Shown here one piece after another: positions 1 through 9,569 of a stretch of 41,807 nt of DNA. Position 1 is the first letter of the stretch. Every line of letters begins with the position of its first letter. The stretch lies in contig JAFUJR010000026.1 of NCBI GenBank assembly GCA_017468085.1, positions 1-41,807 of the forward strand, in the 5' to 3' direction. The notes beneath the pieces are model-generated. The model had not been told where the DNA came from and did not search any database. It saw nothing but the letters and a program-made list of their open reading frames with translations. The position numbers and the translations under genes were made by a program. The stretch is from Clostridia bacterium. Lineage in GTDB: Bacteria > Bacillota > Clostridia > Christensenellales > Borkfalkiaceae.

Positions 1-1
1 C

Positions 2-3000
2 ACGGGCGTTACGCAAGATTGCTCGGCATGGACGGGCGGTATTGACCGCGGTGTGCTTGGTCAGTGGAATAACGGTACGCTTGAAAACGTATACCTGCAA
101 GTACATACGACGAACGTAGTAAAAGAGCACTACGGCGTATTGTGCTTTGGTATGGATACGGGCTCTAAAATTGCAAACGTAGTTGTGGAAGTAACGAGCG
201 ACAGCACGCTTTTCCATTACGTTATGATGACCGACAATGCATTAGCAGACGGTAATTCGGTTGGCGTAGTAGGTTCTTACGCAAACGGCGCAACGGAAAG
301 CGCTGAATCGGCTTGGGGCGTAAACAGCGGCTTCCATCAGCAGCTTTCTTGGATGGTCGCGGAAGAAGCAAACGACGAATTGCTTACGTTCACCAGTCCT
401 TACTGGACAATCGACGCGACGGCAAGAACGATTACGATGAATCCCGTTAAGTTCACCTTTGAAACAGAGGAAGAAACGCCCGTTGGACCCGAACAACCCG
501 AAATTATCACCGAACAAGTGAAGGTCAACGAAACCTATTACAACGAAGCGGGGAGCTTAGATTTGACGGGTAGCGGCATTGACGTAAGCGCAATTACGGA
601 AATCACGAGCGGCGGAACGGCAGTCAGCTTCACGGCAAACGGCAATATTTTGACGGTTGCGGCGGGTACGAGCGGTGCGGAAAGCGAGTACGTAATTACG
701 ACCCCTGCGGTAATTTATACCGTAACCGTGTTGGCTTGCGACAACGCAATTACCACGGCAGACGAATTTACGGCTTGGGTAGCGGCTCCCTCTGGCTACG
801 TTGTGCTTGCAAACGATATCGATTTGAAAGGCGCAACCGTCGGTGCGGAAACTAATATGGCAGGCACGTTCAACGGTCAAGGCTATGCGATTTATAACCT
901 TACCACGACGGGAACGACGGGCGTATTCAAGTACGTTGGCGGTACGTTTAAAAACGTACAGTTTATCAACTACACGCAGGATTGTGAAAACGTAGCGGCA
1001 ACGCGCGGCTTGTTTGGCGATAACGTATGGGGTACGATTGAAAATCTTTTAATTCAAGGTCAAATTATCAACAACAGCGCGGGACATAACGGTATTATCG
1101 TAAAATATACCAGCAGCGGTACGTTTAAAAATATCGTTGCATATATGGAAAGCAGCGCTACGGATAAATATCATTACGGCTTAACGAGCGGCGGCGACGG
1201 TACGCCTACGGCAAGCAACGTTTACTTCGTATCCTCTAATAGCCTTGGCGTAGCGTTTAACTATGACAACAGCCTCGGTACGGTAGAAAATTGTGCAAGC
1301 TACGCGACGGAAGCGGCTATGCTTGCGGCGGTGGATTTCAGCACGTGGGAAACGCCTTGGACGGTGAACGAAAACGGCGCGCCTCGTATGCGTGAAATTT
1401 CCGTGCCTACCATTCTTTTGAGCGACGTCAACGCGCAAATCTACGACGGCAAAGCAAGCCTTACTTTATCAGCGCTTGGCATAAGCAGTTCTGCGGTTAC
1501 GAAAGTAACCGTTGGCGGCGCAAACCTTTGGTATGAAATTTCTAACGACGCGCTTACGATCAACGCGGCAAAGAGCGGTACGTATAAGGTCGTTATCTAC
1601 ACGGTATGGTCGGCATATCAAGTAAAAGTATATTGCTATAATTTGGAACCGGTTTTGCTTAGCGGCTCTGTCCTTGCGCAAAGCGTAGACGGGCAAGCAA
1701 GCGTTGACCTTAGCGCGTACGATTTGCAAGGCGCAAAAATTGTCGGCGTAACTTGCGGCGGCGTTTCCATTGATTTCACGCACGAGAGCAACGCGTTGAC
1801 TTTGGTCAATGCGCCCTACGGCGACCAAACCTACGAGCTGCTTACCGACGGGCAGTATAAATATATCCTTGACTGTTGCGTATACGAAAACGGTATTTCG
1901 ACGGCGGATCAGCTCAATACCTGGCGTAATGCAGGCATGACGGGTTATTCCGTGCTTCTTAACGATATCGATTATAACGGCGCAACGCTTACCGAAGGCG
2001 GATACGTTATCGACGCAACGCTTGACGGTAGAGGTTATAAAATCACCAACTTCACTTATAAGAACTTTGTAACGAGATTGTATAACAACAACGCAGTCGT
2101 TAAAAACGTATACTTTGATAGCATAACGCAGGATTGCTCGTCTTGGACGGGCGGCATCGACCAGGGGCTTTTCGGTAATTGGCACTCGGGCGTTATCGAA
2201 AACGTTTACGTAAACGTAACGACGACGAATATGAGCGGCGAACATTACGCTACGTTGTTCTACGGTACGGAAGCAGGTGCAGTGGTTAGAAACGTAGTTG
2301 TAGAAATCGAAAGTACGGTTGATAAATTCCACTACGTGTATATGAAAAATGAGGGCGCAGGCGCAGTTGTAGAAGGCGTAGTAGGTTCGTATGGTAACAG
2401 CACGGGCTCTACCGAAGGCGGTAATGAAGCTTGGGGTGTAAACAGCGGCTTCCATCAGCAGCTTTCTTGGATGATCGCAGAAGAAGCAAACGACGAGTTG
2501 CTTTCCTTCACCAGCCCTTACTGGGTAATCGATACAGCGGCGAGAACGATTGAGCTTCTTCCTTTGGCAGAAACCAAACCCGCTGTCGTAGAGGACGGTT
2601 ATCTTGTAAAAGAAAGCGAATCCGCTTACGCTATCGTTATTGACGCAAACAACACTTCGAATGCTATCAGAAAAGCGGTTACGGAATTACAAACGCTGTT
2701 CAAGGAGGCAACGGGCGTTCAGCTTCGTTGCGTAACGGATAGCAACGCGACCTATGCAAGCAACGTCAAGTATATTTCGCTTGGCTACAACAACTATACC
2801 AGCGACGCGGGCGTTTCGCTCGGCTTAAACGAAGAAATCGGCTCGCAAGGTTATAAAATCGTAACGGTAGAACAGAGTATTATCATCCTCGGCGAGCCGC
2901 AGGGCGTTCTTTACGGCGTATACCAATTGATGCACGAATTGTTCGGCTTTGAACAGTACACCAAGGACGTTTACACCTTGAACGGCGCAACCACGGTTGC

Positions 3001-4321
3001 ATTGCCCGACTTAAAAATCGTTGACGCACCCGACGTAGAACACCGCGTGGCGTTCAGCGGCGTACAGCTCAACGACGAAACCTCGCGTAACCGTATGCGC
3101 ACGCAACACTCCGGTGAAATCATTATGAATAATGGTAACGCGCACAATATGACTCGTTATATCGTGCCCTTCGATACCTATTATTCGACGAATCCTACTT
3201 GGTATAGCTCCATGACGGACAGCAGCGATACGTACGGAACGACGCAGCTTTGCTATACGGCGGGCGAGTACGGCTCGGATAACTACAACGCGATGAAAGC
3301 GGTTGCGGTTGCAAGCATTAAGGAAATTATCCTTGCAAATCCTCAGGCGGATATGATGTCCTTAACGCAAATGGACGTCGAGGGTATGTGGTGTAGCTGC
3401 TCCGGCTGTCAAGCAATCATTTCGCAGTACGGTGAAGAATCGGCAACGCAAATTCTGTTCGTTAACGACGTGGTTTCTGAAATCGAAACGTGGCTGAACA
3501 ACGAACAGGGCGGCAGAGAAGTCAAGTTTATGATGTTCGCTTATTACGAAACGCAGGAAGCGCCTACCGGCTTGACCCTGAACGAAAACGTTTCCGTTTG
3601 GATCGCGCCCATTAAGGACAACTATACGACGGGCGTAAACGCAAGCGGCAACAGCATGGGCTCGATGCTTTCCGATTGGAAGAACGTAGCAAGCAGCGTA
3701 GCAATTTGGGCGTACGGCGTATACTTCAGCGAATACCTCGTACCTTACAACACCTTCGATTATATCGACCAGCTTGTTGACGCGTGCGTAGCAAGCAACG
3801 CGGAATATATGTGGATTCAGGGTAACTGGAACACCACGCAGAACACGGGCTTCGACAGCTTGAAGGCATATCTCATTTCCAAGCTTATGTGGGATTCCAC
3901 GCTTGACGTAAACACGCTTACCGACAACTACTTCAACGCAGTTTACGGCGCGGCGGCAGACAAGATGAAGGAAGTCTACACGGAAATGAAGACGGAATTG
4001 GCTTCGATGAGCTTGAGCGGCAATATTTACGACGCGCCTTGCGGATTTAGCGAATGGGATAACAGCTATTTGACGGCACAGCTTGACAGATTGGTTGCGG
4101 CTATCGGTATGCTTGACTCGAATGCGGCGGATTACCAGACGATTTACGACGCAATCGTTTGCGAATCGATCAGCTTCCGTTATATCTATAAGGAAAATTC
4201 CTTGCTCGGGTTAGGCGGTAATTATTCCACCGACGCTTGGGGCACGTTTGAAGAAGACGTAGCCCGCCTTGGCTTCACGATGGTCAGCGAGCAAAAAACG
4301 ATGGAGGCTTATCTTGCTTAA
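2..4321 (+). CDS. Large secreted DUF4838 glycosidase-like protein with beta-helix repeats (5' end outside window)
   Basis: The frame is open from the first complete codon at position 2, so the N-terminus and any signal peptide lie upstream. The first half carries GLUG-like beta-helix repeats, seen as 'FNGQGYAIYNLT' and 'LDGRGYKITNF' followed by 'GLFG' and 'ENV'-type strands. A block starting 'TQDCS.WTGGID' occurs near 11-455 and again near 2126-2570, and a shorter relative lies between them. From about 2590 to the stop the protein resembles DUF4838, a family related to alpha-glucuronidase-type hydrolases. It has the 'GVYQLMHELFGFEQYT' segment and the family's Cys-rich motif 'VEGMWCSCSGCQA' near 3375-3415. 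Substrate and catalytic residues cannot be assigned. Its position before glycan-degrading genes suggests cell-surface binding and cleavage of a complex glycan. Confidence 0.8.
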   Translation, partial: TGVTQDCSAWTGGIDRGVLGQWNNGTLENVYLQVHTTNVVKEHYGVLCFGMDTGSKIANVVVEVTSDSTLFHYVMMTDNALADGNSVGVVGSYANGATESAESAWGVNSGFHQQLSWMVAEEANDELLTFTSPYWTIDATARTITMNPVKFTFETEEETPVGPEQPEIITEQVKVNETYYNEAGSLDLTGSGIDVSAITEITSGGTAVSFTANGNILTVAAGTSGAESEYVITTPAVIYTVTVLACDNAITTADEFTAWVAAPSGYVVLANDIDLKGATVGAETNMAGTFNGQGYAIYNLTTTGTTGVFKYVGGTFKNVQFINYTQDCENVAATRGLFGDNVWGTIENLLIQGQIINNSAGHNGIIVKYTSSGTFKNIVAYMESSATDKYHYGLTSGGDGTPTASNVYFVSSNSLGVAFNYDNSLGTVENCASYATEAAMLAAVDFSTWETPWTVNENGAPRMREISVPTILLSDVNAQIYDGKASLTLSALGISSSAVTKVTVGGANLWYEISNDALTINAAKSGTYKVVIYTVWSAYQVKVYCYNLEPVLLSGSVLAQSVDGQASVDLSAYDLQGAKIVGVTCGGVSIDFTHESNALTLVNAPYGDQTYELLTDGQYKYILDCCVYENGISTADQLNTWRNAGMTGYSVLLNDIDYNGATLTEGGYVIDATLDGRGYKITNFTYKNFVTRLYNNNAVVKNVYFDSITQDCSSWTGGIDQGLFGNWHSGVIENVYVNVTTTNMSGEHYATLFYGTEAGAVVRNVVVEIESTVDKFHYVYMKNEGAGAVVEGVVGSYGNSTGSTEGGNEAWGVNSGFHQQLSWMIAEEANDELLSFTSPYWVIDTAARTIELLPLAETKPAVVEDGYLVKESESAYAIVIDANNTSNAIRKAVTELQTLFKEATGVQLRCVTDSNATYASNVKYISLGYNNYTSDAGVSLGLNEEIGSQGYKIVTVEQSIIILGEPQGVLYGVYQLMHELFGFEQYTKDVYTLNGATTVALPDLKIVDAPDVEHRVAFSGVQLNDETSRNRMRTQHSGEIIMNNGNAHNMTRYIVPFDTYYSTNPTWYSSMTDSSDTYGTTQLCYTAGEYGSDNYNAMKAVAVASIKEIILANPQADMMSLTQMDVEGMWCSCSGCQAIISQYGEESATQILFVNDVVSEIETWLNNEQGGREVKFMMFAYYETQEAPTGLTLNENVSVWIAPIKDNYTTGVNASGNSMGSMLSDWKNVASSVAIWAYGVYFSEYLVPYNTFDYIDQLVDACVASNAEYMWIQGNWNTTQNTGFDSLKAYLISKLMWDSTLDVNTLTDNYFNAVYGAAADKMKEVYTEMKTELASMSLSGNIYDAPCGFSEWDNSYLTAQLDRLVAAIGMLDSNAADYQTIYDAIVCESISFRYIYKENSLLGLGGNYSTDAWGTFEEDVARLGFTMVSEQKTMEAYLA

Positions 4322-4353
4322 GCAAGTTGAGTAAAAGCTAAATAAGTGGAAAA

Positions 4354-4384
4354 GGCTTCTTGGCGGTTTTGCCGCCAAGAAGCC
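4354..4384 (+). terminator. Perfect 13-bp intergenic hairpin without U-tail
   Basis: A perfect 13-bp stem (4354-4366 with 4372-4384) has a 5-nt loop and lies between the stop of the DUF4838 gene and the next gene. No T-run follows, so it is more likely an mRNA-stabilising or attenuating hairpin than a full terminator. Confidence 0.6.
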
Positions 4385-4413
4385 CGTACCATGCTTTAAG
4401 ATGGAGAAAGTTT

Positions 4414-6555
4414 ATGAACGCTTTACGGATAGAAAACAAAAATTCGGCGTTGGAAATAAAGCTTGCAGAGGGCGTAATATCCTGTTTGCAAGGCAACGGC
4501 AGAGATTTGTGCGTAGGAAATACCTACCCGCTTTTTGTTGTATCCATTTATGAAGAGAATTATGAAAACAAGCATATATCTTCTTCCGATTTCACCTTTG
4601 AAAAAATGGAAAAGGTGGGGGGCAGGTATGTGTTGACCTACAATTACTTTGAAAAATATACCGTTCGCGCAGAGATTGCAAACGACGCGGATTTGGAAGA
4701 ATTCCGTTTCCGTATTCAAGTGAAAAATAATACCTCCTCGCTTATCGAGTGGGTGGAATATCCCGGTGTTTCTTGGGCGGACGATTTAGACGGCTCTAAA
4801 AAGTCGAATATACTGTGGCTTTTTAACGAGGGCGCGCTCGTTAGTTATCCCAAAGATAAAATGTGGCCTTACGAAAACCCTTGCTATCCCAGCTACGGCT
4901 CGTTTGGTATTTATCCGAATATGGTACAGTCGCAATTCATGGCGTATTTATACGACGACGGCGGTATGTATATCGGTTGTCATGACAAAGACGATAACGT
5001 GAAACAAATCGATTTCTATCATAAGGACGAGCGGGTGAAATTACAGCTCCGTTTTTACAGCGGCGTAGAGTACGGCGAAGATTTTACGATGGACTTCGAC
5101 GCGGTTTTCCGTTTCTTCAAAGGGGAATGGCAGGACGCTTGCGATATCTACCGTACTTGGTTTGAGCGCGTAACGGACGTCAAGAAGATTTGCGAAAACG
5201 AAAATATTCCTGCGTGGTATGAGGAGTCGCCTTTGGTGGTCGCTTTGCCGATTCGCGGCACGCACGACACGGTGGAGGGCATGCCTCCGAATAAGCTGTA
5301 TCCTTACGACAATCTTTTGCGTGAGGTAGAAAAAATTGCGGAAAAGACCAAGAGTAAGCTGCTCGTTTTGCTGATGCATTGGGAGGGAACTGCGCCTTGG
5401 GCGCCTCCCTACGTTTGGCCACCCTACGGCGGCGAAGAGGGCTTTAAAGAATTCTCGGATAAGTTGCACGCGATGGGGCATTATTTGGGTTTATATTGCA
5501 GCGGCTTGGCTTGGACGCAGCAGAGCAAGATATTGCCCGAGTACAACAAAGAAAAGGAATTTGAAGAAAAGAATTTGGCGACGCAGATGTGCGTAGGCCC
5601 CGACCAGAGGCTGGAATACCGTTTGGTTTGTCAGCCGCAGGTACGCGGTTACGATTTTTGTCCGACCAGCCCGTTCTTGCGTGAAGTCATTGCGCAGGAA
5701 GTGAAAAATATGTTCGACGCGGGTGTGGATTATATCCAGCTTTTAGACCAAAATCACGGCGGCGGCAGTTATTTCTGTTTCTCCAAATCGCACGGACATC
5801 CGCCCGTACCCGGCAAATGGCAGGTGGACGCGGTGAACGAAATTCTGGAAAACGTACGTCAGGACAAGAAAGTTTTCGGTTGCGAATCTGCTTCGGCGCA
5901 GGCGTTTATCAAAAATTTGCTTTTTAGCGATAACCGTCCTACGCTTGCAGAACTTATCGGCGACGCCGTACCCGCTTACGCGTATATTTATCACAGCCGC
6001 GTAAACAACTTTATGGGGAATCAGAGTTGCAACGAAATGCGTTACCACGACGACGATTACCGCTACCGTATGGCATATTCGTTTATGGCGGGGGATATGC
6101 TTACCATCGTCATCAACGAGGACGCCGAAATTATGCACCATTGGGGCGCGGCGCGCAAAAAAGTGCCAAATCCCGAACAGTCGAGCTGTTTCCAACTTAT
6201 CAAGGAATGTAACGCTTGGCGTGTGGCGGCGAAGGAATATCTTTGCTACGGCGATATGCAAAAGCCTGCGCCTTATACCTGCGAGGAAATTTGCAATTTT
6301 ACCGTATTCCGCAGGCAGGATTTTGATAAGCCCGTACCTAAGGTTATGGCAAACGCATTTTCCTTCAACGGCAAAAAAGCAGATATTTTTATCAATTATA
6401 CGACGCAACCCGTTACCATTTCTACCCCTATTACGGCAGGCGAAAAACTGTATGTAAGCAGCGCAGATTTTAAAGCGAAAAAGGCTACGCCTCGCGGCAG
6501 TGAAGAAATCACGCTTGCGCCCTTGTCCGTCATCTTGATTGAAAACGAAGGATAA
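4414..6555 (+). CDS. DUF6259 domain protein, putative glycoside hydrolase
   Basis: This is a 713-residue protein. I chose the ATG at 4414 because 'ggag' lies about 7 nt upstream and the open frame before it crosses the 4354-4384 hairpin. The N-terminal half looks like a beta-sandwich, and the C-terminal half like a TIM barrel with 'LLVLLMHWEG', 'GHYLGLYCSG' and 'YIQLLDQNHGGG'. This pattern fits DUF6259, an uncharacterised family resembling clan GH-D/GH36-type hydrolases. Asp445 in 'LLDQNHG' sits at a strand end where such enzymes carry a catalytic Asp, which is inference. No signal peptide is visible, so it is probably cytoplasmic. It probably shares a transcript with the upstream DUF4838 gene. 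Confidence 0.72.
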   Translation: MNALRIENKNSALEIKLAEGVISCLQGNGRDLCVGNTYPLFVVSIYEENYENKHISSSDFTFEKMEKVGGRYVLTYNYFEKYTVRAEIANDADLEEFRFRIQVKNNTSSLIEWVEYPGVSWADDLDGSKKSNILWLFNEGALVSYPKDKMWPYENPCYPSYGSFGIYPNMVQSQFMAYLYDDGGMYIGCHDKDDNVKQIDFYHKDERVKLQLRFYSGVEYGEDFTMDFDAVFRFFKGEWQDACDIYRTWFERVTDVKKICENENIPAWYEESPLVVALPIRGTHDTVEGMPPNKLYPYDNLLREVEKIAEKTKSKLLVLLMHWEGTAPWAPPYVWPPYGGEEGFKEFSDKLHAMGHYLGLYCSGLAWTQQSKILPEYNKEKEFEEKNLATQMCVGPDQRLEYRLVCQPQVRGYDFCPTSPFLREVIAQEVKNMFDAGVDYIQLLDQNHGGGSYFCFSKSHGHPPVPGKWQVDAVNEILENVRQDKKVFGCESASAQAFIKNLLFSDNRPTLAELIGDAVPAYAYIYHSRVNNFMGNQSCNEMRYHDDDYRYRMAYSFMAGDMLTIVINEDAEIMHHWGAARKKVPNPEQSSCFQLIKECNAWRVAAKEYLCYGDMQKPAPYTCEEICNFTVFRRQDFDKPVPKVMANAFSFNGKKADIFINYTTQPVTISTPITAGEKLYVSSADFKAKKATPRGSEEITLAPLSVILIENEG

Positions 6556-6564
6556 ACAAAAAAT

Positions 6565-6601
6565 AAACGCCGTGCAAACGTTTTGTTTTGCGCGGCGTTT
6601 T
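6565..6601 (+). terminator. Rho-independent terminator of the DUF6259 gene
   Basis: A 14-bp stem with one G.U pair (6565-6578 with 6587-6600) starts about 10 nt after the stop and runs into 'ttttg'. Confidence 0.75.
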
Positions 6602-6637
6602 GTGCTAAAAATAAGTAAAAAAGTGCAATAAAAAGTT

Positions 6638-6663
6638 AAAAAAAACCCTTGACTAAACAAGGG
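6638..6663 (-). terminator. Minus-strand terminator downstream of the AraC gene
   Basis: Read on the minus strand, a 6-bp stem CCCTTG/CAAGGG with a 6-nt loop is followed directly by eight T residues. It backs up the hairpin at 6678-6705. Confidence 0.65.
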
Positions 6664-6677
6664 CTTAGTGATACAAT

Positions 6678-6705
6678 TAAAGCACCTGTATAAGCAGGTG
6701 CTTTA
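6678..6705 (-). terminator. Hairpin immediately after the AraC stop codon
   Basis: A perfect 11-bp stem (6678-6688 with 6695-6705) with a 6-nt loop lies just beyond the AraC stop and is followed by 'tttaattgt' on the minus strand. It probably forms a double terminator with the hairpin at 6638-6663. Confidence 0.6.
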
Positions 6706-6710
6706 AGCGT

Positions 6711-7577
6711 TTAATTGTTGTTTAACGTCCTTCTGTATTCCGAGGGAGAGCAACCGTAATGCTTTTCAAATGCGCGATATAGGCTGGATTTATCTCCAAA
6801 ACCGCATCGTTCGGCTATATCTTCCATCGAAAGATTAGGGTTAGATAAAAGGGAAGCCGCCATCGTAGCGCGTTCCTTCGTAATATATTCTACGGGCGAA
6901 ACGCCGAATTTTTGTTTGAAAGTACGGCTGAAATAGGACGGATTGTAAAAGCATTTCTGTGCTAAATCTTCAAGCGTAAGTTTTTGGTCGAGATTTTCGT
7001 CGATAAATTCGGACAGCGCGCGCCATACGTCGCCTACTTCCTTCCGCTCCATCGAGTGCGAAACGTGCACCTTGCGAAGGATTTTTGCAAGAATAACGGT
7101 CATATAGCTTTCTAAGATGGCGTTGCGTTCCGATTTGTCGGCTTTGTATTCCTTGTGCATATCGCGCAGAAGCGCCTCGATCCATTGCCGCTCTTCGCCC
7201 TCAAAGGTGAAACGGCAGACGTGCATCGTTTCGCTTTGGATTTCTTCCAATGCGGAAAGGGAAATCAGGTCTAACGCGTTTTGCCTATCGATAATGCGCT
7301 TTACAATTGTTTCGGGCGAGAAACAAATATTGTAATAGGTAAACGAATTGACGGGCGCAAAAGAGTGCGTGCTGTTTAAATTAATAAAAAACAAGTCGCC
7401 CCGCCGTGCGGGATAATCTACGCCGTTGATCGACTGTATACATTCCCCGCTTGAAATATATATGATTTCCGTGAAATCGTGCGTGTGTATGGGGATGGAA
7501 TGTCCGCTCACCGTTTCATCGAAAATATGCAGACTAAGCTCGCCTTGAATGTAGTTTTCAACCTTGTAAATTTTCAT
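6711..7577 (-). CDS. AraC-family transcriptional regulator
   Basis: This 288-residue protein has an N-terminal cupin-like sensor domain ('HTHDFTEIIYISSG', then 'RRGDLFFIN'). Its C-terminal AraC double helix-turn-helix shows 'LEDLAQKCFYNPSYFSRTF' and 'IAERCGFGDKSSLYRAFEKH'. The start at 7577 begins 'MKIYKVENY', as expected for the cupin domain. A longer open frame upstream is very Lys/Phe/Ile-rich and overlaps the promoter, so I rejected it. It is divergent from the GH20-to-uxu operon and convergent with the DUF6259 gene. It is the obvious candidate to sense a sugar and control the operon starting at 7666. The promoter sits so close to the ATG that the message may be leaderless. Confidence 0.9.
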   Translation of the reverse strand: MKIYKVENYIQGELSLHIFDETVSGHSIPIHTHDFTEIIYISSGECIQSINGVDYPARRGDLFFINLNSTHSFAPVNSFTYYNICFSPETIVKRIIDRQNALDLISLSALEEIQSETMHVCRFTFEGEERQWIEALLRDMHKEYKADKSERNAILESYMTVILAKILRKVHVSHSMERKEVGDVWRALSEFIDENLDQKLTLEDLAQKCFYNPSYFSRTFKQKFGVSPVEYITKERATMAASLLSNPNLSMEDIAERCGFGDKSSLYRAFEKHYGCSPSEYRRTLNNN

Positions 7578-7583
7578 GCATAT

Positions 7584-7612
7584 AGTATACCATTTTTTTG
7601 GGATTTTTGCAA
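7584..7612 (-). promoter_or_regulatory. Promoter of the AraC-family gene
   Basis: On the minus strand, TTGCAA (7612-7607), a 17-bp spacer and TATACT (7589-7584) are present. Only 6 nt separate the -10 from the ATG, which places +1 at or beside the A of the start codon. Confidence 0.7.
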
Positions 7613-7665
7613 TAGGAAAGAAAAAAATTTTTTTTATTAGTAAAAAATTTAACAGAGGTAAAAAA

Positions 7666-9567
7666 ATGCAAATCGTTTGCTTACAGTTGGATTTAGCCAG
7701 ACAAAAAGAAAATTTGCCCTTTATCAAGAGCTATATTGATTTTGCGGCGGAAAACGGGTACAACTCCCTGCTTTTATATTTGGAAAATAACGTACGCACC
7801 CAAAGCACGCTCTACTTCGACGCAGACGAAAGCTATTCCGAGGCGGAAATACGCGCAATCGTCGCGTACGCGGAAACAAAGGGGATAGACGTCATTCCCG
7901 CCTTTGAAAATTTGGGGCATTTGGAAAGATTTTTCCGTTATCCTGCTTTTGCGGAGCTTGCCGAGTGCAAGGACGCGCAAAAAGAGGGCAGAGGCTTTTA
8001 CACGGGGCTTGGCACTTGCGGTTGTTCTTCCAATCCTGCTTTGTACGAGGTGTTGGATAACTATATCCGCGAAGTTTGCGCGCTGTTCAACAGCCCTTAC
8101 GTACATATGGGTTTGGACGAACCTTTCGACTTTGCCGTTTGCAAGCGTTGCAAGGATAGAATGGAGAGGGAAAACAAAACCAAGGCGGACCTCTTTTACG
8201 AGCACGTTATGCACAGCCGCGACTTGGTAAAGAGCATGGGCAGAACTATGATGATGTGGGACGACTTTTTCGAGTATGCCGATATCGCTCACAGACTTCC
8301 CCGCGATATCATCTTTTGCAATTGGAATTATAATTTTATATCCGACGAGCCGGGCGGGCATTGGACAAACCGCATCAAGCGGGATTGGTTTGCTTATTAC
8401 GACGCGTTGGGCTTTGAATATATCTTTTGCGTGTACGGACACAGAGCTTCGTCTTTGTACAATTTAGAGAGCTTTACCGAATATGCGGAGAAGTATCACC
8501 CCATCGGCGGTATGGTTACGCAATGGGAAAGAAGTAACGGATTTTACTTTGCAACGTATCCGTTTTTGGCGGTTGCCGGCAGAAAATGGGGCGGGCAGGT
8601 ATGCGATGAAAATAAAGTTAAGGAAATTTTTTCCAACCTTTTGGGCGGCGAGGAACAAGCCGAGCTTTTGCTTTCGTTGGATATTCCCACTTTCTATTGG
8701 GGATATAACGACGTAACGAACGTCTGCGAGGGGGACTATTTCCTCAAAAGTCTTTACGAAAAACAGCTTGCCTATGCGGTCAATCGGTTGCGCGTATTTG
8801 CAGAGGGTGCAACGGGGCTTGCAAAGGATATTTTGACGGACGCTTTTTGTTACGTTTACTCCATTTTGCTCGATATCCGTATGCAGCGTTTGGGTGTGGA
8901 AATTTTCAATAATTATGAGAGCGGAAACAAACCCGTAGCGTATTTCTTTAAAAAATTGGACGAAATGACGGCGGGTTGGCAAGAGATTGAAAAACATACG
9001 ATTGCCTTGTGGGCAAAGCACAAGCAGGGCATTAAGAGCTTTAACAATTCCTTGCAGAAAAAATTTGAAAAAGCCTATACCGCTATCGAAAGAATAAGAA
9101 CGGACGTCGTTAAAAATACGCAGGTGGGCGTCTTGTATACCGATTTGATGTTGCACGACGGGTACGGCACGGTACGCGGTGAAATCCGTGTAAAATACCA
9201 AGGCGAACAGAAAGAAAAAATCCTTTACCGTGGCAACGTAAAGCCGAGCTTGGCGGGCTTTGAAGTCGGCGGTTGCTACAATTTCAGATACCTTTTAGAG
9301 GACAAGGCGGTAGAGTATATCGTCTACGGCGTATTTGGCGAGGGCGCGCTTTATCCCACTCATTTCAGATATACGCGCGGCGGTAAAAAGTACGTTGCGG
9401 ACAGCGTGGAAATTTTGCAAGGGAAGGTCGTCAACGCAGACATGGTACTTACAAACGACACTCGTTTTGCCGAAATGGGTTATGACGACGGCGTAGGGCA
9501 TTTTAACGACCTTGCGCTTGCGAAGCAGATGCACGAAATTAAAATCACCTTTAAAAATCTGGTGTAA
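7666..9567 (+). CDS. GH20-like beta-N-acetylhexosaminidase
   Basis: This is a 633-residue protein, with the start chosen at ATG 7666 because 'agagg' lies about 7 nt upstream. The TIM-barrel part shows 'PAFENLGHLERFFRYP' and then 'HMGLDEP', where Asp151-Glu152 matches the GH20 Asp-Glu pair of substrate-assisted catalysis. 'HMGLDE' replaces the usual 'HxGGDE', as in divergent GH20 members. The Cys pair 'CKRCKDRM' after the motif is also typical of that branch. The C-terminal 200 residues are probably an accessory beta domain. No signal peptide is seen, so it likely acts on imported oligosaccharides, releasing N-acetylhexosamine for NagA and NagB encoded in the same operon. It is the first gene of that operon. 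Confidence 0.8.
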   Translation: MQIVCLQLDLARQKENLPFIKSYIDFAAENGYNSLLLYLENNVRTQSTLYFDADESYSEAEIRAIVAYAETKGIDVIPAFENLGHLERFFRYPAFAELAECKDAQKEGRGFYTGLGTCGCSSNPALYEVLDNYIREVCALFNSPYVHMGLDEPFDFAVCKRCKDRMERENKTKADLFYEHVMHSRDLVKSMGRTMMMWDDFFEYADIAHRLPRDIIFCNWNYNFISDEPGGHWTNRIKRDWFAYYDALGFEYIFCVYGHRASSLYNLESFTEYAEKYHPIGGMVTQWERSNGFYFATYPFLAVAGRKWGGQVCDENKVKEIFSNLLGGEEQAELLLSLDIPTFYWGYNDVTNVCEGDYFLKSLYEKQLAYAVNRLRVFAEGATGLAKDILTDAFCYVYSILLDIRMQRLGVEIFNNYESGNKPVAYFFKKLDEMTAGWQEIEKHTIALWAKHKQGIKSFNNSLQKKFEKAYTAIERIRTDVVKNTQVGVLYTDLMLHDGYGTVRGEIRVKYQGEQKEKILYRGNVKPSLAGFEVGGCYNFRYLLEDKAVEYIVYGVFGEGALYPTHFRYTRGGKKYVADSVEILQGKVVNADMVLTNDTRFAEMGYDDGVGHFNDLALAKQMHEIKITFKNLV

Positions 9568-9569
9568 GT

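Noticed and set aside
1469-2455. Minus-strand open frame of 328 codons inside the DUF4838 gene
   Set aside because: It is antisense to a recognised repeat protein, with no start signal and no family resemblance.
4360-4413. Longer N-terminus for the DUF6259 protein from a TTG codon
   Set aside because: It would be encoded by the intergenic hairpin, and a better start with a ribosome binding site is at 4414.
5743-6660. Minus-strand open frame of 305 codons opposite the DUF6259 gene
   Set aside because: It runs through the terminator region and has no domain. It is best explained as a shadow of the plus-strand codons.
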